The notes under the pieces are model-generated. The model made no database searches. It was given only the letters and a program-made list of their open reading frames with translations, and had not been told where the DNA came from. A stretch of 64,000 nucleotides of DNA from Eucommia ulmoides (taxonomy: Eukaryota > Streptophyta > Magnoliopsida > Garryales > Eucommiaceae). Below are positions 59,012 through 64,000 of this stretch, piece after piece (position 1 is the stretch's first letter; each line of letters starts with the position of its first letter). The stretch spans positions 34,238,212 to 34,302,211 of the forward strand of contig CM028335.1 in NCBI GenBank assembly GCA_016647705.1. Reading direction: 5' to 3'. A program made the position numbers and the translations under genes.

Positions 59012-60294
59012 TGTCACACCCTAGCCCAGACACTCGTCACCGTGGGGCCGACGTGACATCGACATGACATCACCTGACCGTCAAACCAACTCATAAAAAG
59101 ACAATATAAATAAAACAATATAAAATCATCTATACAACATATACAAAATTTAGTGCTATAAGGACACACCCGTCCCAAAAATAGGAACAACAAAGTAAAT
59201 CTCATGAACCTCTTTTAGGTTCACCTCTGACAGCTCGTCTCAAAATAGTCACATATGACTCCATCGCATGACACGCATAACTCTAACTAGTGCTAGTAGG
59301 GGACCGACTCATAAATTTGCTCCACCTGCAAGTGTACTACCTTCTTAGTAAAAATATTTTATAATAATAAATCATTCTACAGCATCTAAATGGATCAAAC
59401 GTAAGTATAGAAACAACACGTAACTAGTAAAATTCTTCATAAAATAAGCAGTGAAAATAAACCAATAAATATAATTAGTAAAATTCTCCATAATATAAGC
59501 AGTGAAAATAAACCAATAAATATAATTTTCATTCAAACCCATCTAGTAAAATAATACCAATCACCATAATAAATAATAAATCATCTAATATAAGTAAAAC
59601 ACCACATCTCAAACACCACTCCACCACAACACACACTGGCTAGCCATAGTGATCGTTTTAACCTCATGATCGGGAGTTGCAACGGTACCGTACCATCCGT
59701 AAGATATGCCTTCCTATGAACACTCATCACTCTACCGAAGTAGATAATATCTACGCAAATAAACATATAACATCACTCTGCCAAAGCAAATAAATATCAC
59801 AATGCCGAAGCAGATAACATCACTCCGCCAAAACGGATAACCTCACTTTGTCGAAACAGATAAATACTATGGCATCGTCCAATCAATAACATCGTCATAT
59901 CAATACCATCACTCTGTCGAAACAGATAAATACTATAGTATCGCCAAATCAATAACGTCATCATCAAATCACAAATCAATAACATCGTCTAATCAATATC
60001 GTCAAATCTCAAACATCACCTACTATTTCAAAAACTGATTTTTAATCCAAAATCATATTTCTCATTTTTCTTTAAAAAAACATCTGATTTTACCAAAACC
60101 ATTTTTCCACCCTTTATTTTTAGAAAACCAGGTATTTTCCACTCTCTTTTAAAACCACCAAATTTCAGTGAAAAACCATTTTCAACTTCCTTTCAAAACC
60201 AACACAATTCATCGAAAATTCATTTTCTCAACTCACCCAGAAACCTGCTTGATCCATATCATTTTGAAATCATTAATTTAACTACAACCATTTT

Positions 60295-60345
<51 letters not shown>

Positions 60346-61956
60346 TGACAAGAAGACAGTACACTCACCTGATAATCCGCTCTCAAAAGCTCCACCGACT
60401 ATCCGCTACGGATCCTCCGGTAAATGCGAACCTATTTGTGACAGGGCCTAAATTAATATTATAGAGAAAATACCCTAATCGTGCAATGCAAGCCCTACGT
60501 TCATTAATGTCCCATTCCCCATATTTTATTTATAACAATTATTATTCGGTAAATTTCATTCCGTTAAAAATTACTACATAAAATTTAATAATATGAACGG
60601 TCCTAAATTTATTAGTCCGGTTAAAACATTTCGATGTTAGATTTTAATTTAATAAACTAAAATAAACTTAACGAAAAACGTTACACGTTCCGAATCGATC
60701 ATGGGCCGCGAGATGGATTTTGGATTTTATTGGGGTTGTTTGTGTAATTTCCTTTTTTTTTTCTTCATTTCTTTTCCCTGTTTCTTCTTCCCGTTTCTGC
60801 ATCTGGTTTCGTCGCGCTTCAACTGTAGACGAAGAGATCTCGCCACCGATCAAATCTCACCGCCCCACCATCTCTCTCTCTCTCCGACAACCTTCCGTCG
60901 GCTATCAACACACGCCCCCACAGCAGCAGAACAGAGCACCCATATACACGCACACCGTCGGATGAACAGGACACACACGCACACTCACCGGAGGGACAAT
61001 GACGATTACACCCACACCCATGCAACATTGACGACACACCCCTACACACATTAGTTGCGACGACACATACTCGATCGTCGACGATTGACGAACGACGACC
61101 GAATAGAAACACTCACCGCCGACACTGAACGGACCTTCTCCTCTTACTCTCTTTCCTGTTTCGTTTTAGCCAACCAACAACGACACACCCCCAAGATCAC
61201 CGATCACACACCTCGCCGGACGATCGCAACGATCACCTCCACCATCACCTTTCCCCAAACGACGGCAGCACGCATACAGCTACACACACCCCCCATCGGA
61301 CGAAAATAATGCACACACACACATGACACTAGTCACATACATATCGTCAATGGAACACACTCCCACATGCGATCAACACGCCTACTCACAGCAGTGCACA
61401 CGAAACACACGGCTAGACGACAGACAACTGAAACACACGACGATCACAGGCTACTCTCTCTCTCTAGACTTCTTTGGATTTCTCTTCTGATTTTTTTTCC
61501 CTGAAATGCACTGTATGCATGTATATATATATATATATATATGCATGCAAGTTGTGGTATGAAAATTGAATCTGAAAATGCCACGTCTCCCTCTTCCTCT
61601 TCGTTTCTGGATTGTTTTCACGGCCATGAACATATTTGTGTTTATATGTATATTTTGTTTTATATGATAACTATTGTCTAATTACTCTTCCCCCCCTGAT
61701 TTCTCTAACTCTTTATTTTACATCCAATTCAACTTTAATGATTTTCTCAAATTGTAATTTTACCCCTAAAATTTTAATTTATTAACTTGAATGACAATTT
61801 GAATCCCAAGTTTAGAATGAGTGTTTCAAATTTTGAAATTTGACCCATAAACTTTTTAATTTGAATTTTAATTAACACAATTTACTCCGATTTTTTTTTT
61901 CCAGTTACTCTAAAATACAATTAAAATGACGTATGTGCTACGATTGAGGTCTTACG
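59012..61956 (-). repeat. 5' LTR of the chromovirus (right copy)
   Basis: The plus strand runs from TGTCACACCCTAGCCC to ..GAGGTCTTACG. A 57-bp tandem duplication at about 59420-59527 ('agtaaaattct.cata..ataagcag') is not in the left LTR. It also carries the SSRs at 60301-60342 and 61519-61541. Confidence 0.9.
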
Positions 61957-61961
61957 GATTT

Positions 61962-62396
61962 GTGCTTTGTTTCTGTAAGATTGTTGTAAGATTTTTTTTA
62001 CTCCTGACCTGAATCTGATCTAAGCTTTGGATTTGGGAACTCGACTGAACTCGTTGCAAATCCGACAACACCCAAAACCTTTGGATTATTAAGCTATTTG
62101 GTCGAAATCGGATTTGGAAATTCCAATTCCAGACCCTATGCTTTCAGGTCGGGTCTTGGGTTTGCCCAAAATACCCCCCACCTGACCTGTGCACACCCCT
62201 ACCCAACCCAAATGAAATTTCTGCCTTTGCCCTAAAAGCAATAGTTATTTTGTAGAGTTTTGGAATTTTTTTTTTCTCTCAATTAAAAACAGTGAGAAAA
62301 AGATATTTATCACGTTTTTTTCCCAAACCAACCATGATAGATGGAGACCTAACAGAAAATATGATTTATTATAACATTTGCTAATTGTGATAGATG

Positions 62397-62452
<56 letters not shown>

Positions 62453-62523
62453 GACTATAATCAAAATTCAAGATACTTTATTTATTTATATTCTCGTTTG
62501 TGTGATAAAAAGCGAGATGCTTA
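61962..62523. other. unassigned flank with a (TA)n tract
   Basis: Right flank of the chromovirus. It contains 'caggtcgggtcttgggttt' and 'cacctgacctgtgcacaccc', GC-richer phrases similar in style to 51180-51300. A TA run lies at 62402-62447. No gene was identified. Confidence 0.45.
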
Positions 62524-63590
62524 GTTGGCGTTTGGTTAGTGTTCTCACTTTTCTCAACCAAATTGGAATGACTTGGATTGAGAATTATATTTCCTACTAA
62601 GAACAGAATTGCGTTTGGTGACGACAATTTTTTTTTTGTACTAGGAAAAGAATCACGTTTGGTAATGATATTATCGTAGAATTGATTTCCTGAACCAACC
62701 CTAGAATTAATTCAACCAAGCCCTTAAATTCAACCAAAATCTCCAAATCAAGAACCAACCCTATAATTGATTTCGTGAAATTCAACCAAACCCCCAAATC
62801 AAGAACCAACCATAAATCAAAATCAAGAACAAACCTTAAACCAAAATCAAGAATCAAAACCTAAATCGATTTCGATTTCGAAGTTGAAAATTGAAATCGA
62901 AATTGAAATCGATTTCGTGATGAAATCAAAATCAAAATCGATTTCGTGATGAAATCGAAATTGAAAAGAGAAATCGATTTCGAAAATCGATTTCAATTTA
63001 GAAATTGAAATCGAAAAGAAAAATCGATTTCGATTTCAAAATTGAAATAGAAATTGAAATCGAAATAAAAAAAATTGATTTTGTTATGAAACCGAAATCA
63101 AAAAGCAAAATCGATTTCAAAATCGAAAATCGAAATCAATTCAAGAACCATGGAGAAGAAGCTAGACAACGAAGACAAAGACGATGAAGAAGGAAGACGA
63201 CAGCGACAAGAGGAGGAGAAAGAATGATTGCGAAAATGATTGGAAGGAGAGGTGGAGGCGAGGAGGAAGACGAAGACACACAGATGAGGAGGCGAGGACG
63301 AAGATGAAGGAAGGGAAAAAAGAAAAAAAAAAAAAAAAAGCTCTTGTTTTGAGCTAACAGAAGTTGAACAGGGGTCTCATTAACAATAAAAAAAATTCCA
63401 AGCGTGTCCCTTGGTTGGGTTGAGTTTTTTAGACACAAAGTTTTTCATTTCCTTAGGATTTTGAGAATCAATTCTCATTTTTTGGATTGGGTTGAGTTGA
63501 ATTTTGTGTTTCTAAACACGTTCCCGAAAATCAATCCTAGAATTTTTGGGTTGGGTTGGGTTGGAATGGAAACACTAACCAAACGGGGCC
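62524..63590. mobile_element. Harbinger-like (PIF) non-autonomous element
   Basis: It is flanked by TTA on both sides (62521-62523 and 63591-63593). Termini read GTTGGCGTTTGGTTAGTGTT on the left and, in reverse complement, GGCCCCGTTTGGTTAGTGTT on the right; CGTTTGGTTAGTGTT is identical. A 3-bp TTA/TAA duplication and a G-rich terminus fit PIF/Harbinger (Tourist-like) elements. There is no transposase. The interior holds GAAATCGATTTC repeats and a purine-rich end. Confidence 0.75.
62860..63145. repeat. degenerate GAAATCGA repeat block
   Basis: Dense short variants of gaaatcga, aaattgaa and cgatttcg occur in both orientations, so many self-complementary GAAATCGATTTC words are present. Open frames here (EIEIEIEIK) are repeat artefacts. 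Confidence 0.8.
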
Positions 63591-63593
63591 TTA

Positions 63594-64000
63594 GTTTATT
63601 TAATATTTTAATTTTTTAATTTGATTAAACGGATCATATATATGTGATCCAAGTAAAAAATAATTACTATTTGAACAATATATGTATCTCAGATTTATAT
63701 CAAATCGAGATTTTATTCTCTTTTCTAGCGCATTTAAACATCAAACTATTTAAAAGTGAGAATCACATTTTAAACCGGTGATCGTTTCGCATATTGTTCT
63801 TAAAAAATAATATTATCCTACCATTCTATTAAAAATACTATCAAGAATTAATAAATGATTTTCATATTTTCAAAATAATAAACAATTAATTACATAAGAA
63901 TTTTATATTACCATTGGAAGCACAACATGGAAACGTATGTAGAATACAAGAATTTTAATGACATAAATCTTTACTACAAGAAACAAATTCAAATTTTTCT
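63594..64000. other. AT-rich DNA to the window end
   Basis: No gene, repeat relation or open frame of interest was found. Confidence 0.5.

Larger units (their letters stand above)
51769..61956 (-). mobile_element. Tekay/Del-type chromovirus (Ty3/gypsy), minus strand, fossil
   Basis: Two LTRs of 3117 and 2945 bp enclose a 4.1-kb interior. Read right to left it shows an initiator-Met primer site, protease, RT, RNase H, integrase and a chromodomain-like tail. Gag is not recognisable. The GATT shared by the two outer flanks (51765-51768 and 61957-61960) is an imperfect remnant of the duplication. Over a 200-bp sample the LTRs differ at about 4%, mostly transitions, suggesting a few million years or less. 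Coding parts are broken in several places. Confidence 0.9.

Noticed and set aside
63005-63187. 60-codon frame with EIEIEIEIK
   Set aside because: Translation of the GAAATCGA repeat inside the Harbinger-like element.
1-64000. tRNA, rRNA or CRISPR-like arrays
   Set aside because: No tRNA B-box context, rRNA-like stretch or regularly spaced identical repeat with unique spacers was seen; the tRNA-like words found are retroelement primer sites.

Overview
The window looks like intergenic, transposon-packed DNA from a flowering plant, probably a eudicot. It is AT-rich and carries plant retroelement lineages: Tat/Ogre, Tekay/Del chromovirus, Ty1/copia, tRNA-Asp-primed gag-only elements and L1-type LINE. 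It also holds plant-type MULE and Harbinger-like DNA elements. I see no complete host protein gene, tRNA, rRNA or CRISPR array. Species cannot be told from the sequence.

Layout. 1-2.2 kb is AT-rich filler. 2219-4564 is a copia-type solo LTR (minus) with a perfect 5-bp target duplication. 5151-18.1 kb is a Tat/Ogre remnant, of which one LTR and part of the leader survive. Into its LTR a gag-only element was inserted (5803-11448), and into its leader a second solo LTR (15123-17023). 18.1-21.4 kb holds a chromovirus LTR fragment and a promoter-like stretch (TATA at 20510). 21.4-34.7 kb is a SIRE-like copia carcass. Its left LTR is split by a second gag-only element (22470-27817), and a chromovirus solo LTR (30185-32247) sits just before its right LTR. 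34.7-41.4 kb is a decayed minus-strand LINE split by a copia element (36457-41121).

42.1-51 kb holds a Tat-like LTR fragment, A-rich DNA, an unclassified coding-like remnant (45.4-45.9 kb), a GC-richer module between ~150-bp direct repeats (47.8-48.9 kb), and a MULE-type DNA transposon with long inverted repeats and a 9-bp duplication (49340-50477). 51.1-51.77 kb resembles a host promoter and 5' exon, interrupted by a Tekay chromovirus on the minus strand (51769-61956). 62524-63590 is a Harbinger-like element with a TTA duplication.

The element borders are the strongest calls: target duplications GATAC, ACCCA, GAAAG, TTTGG, GTTAT, the MULE 9-mer and TTA are all readable. The most interesting signals are these: (1) a 158-bp inverted duplication inside one chromovirus LTR, which its sequence shows to be younger than the insertion; (2) arrays of near-palindromic TTGAC(C/T) motifs at the same U3 position in three copia-type LTRs; (3) two gag-only elements with different LTRs that share a gag segment, a second peptide block and 3' noncoding boxes; (4) a MULE whose interior is a tandem repeat carrying TTACATGTAA palindromes. 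All divergences and ages are hand estimates from parts of the alignments.
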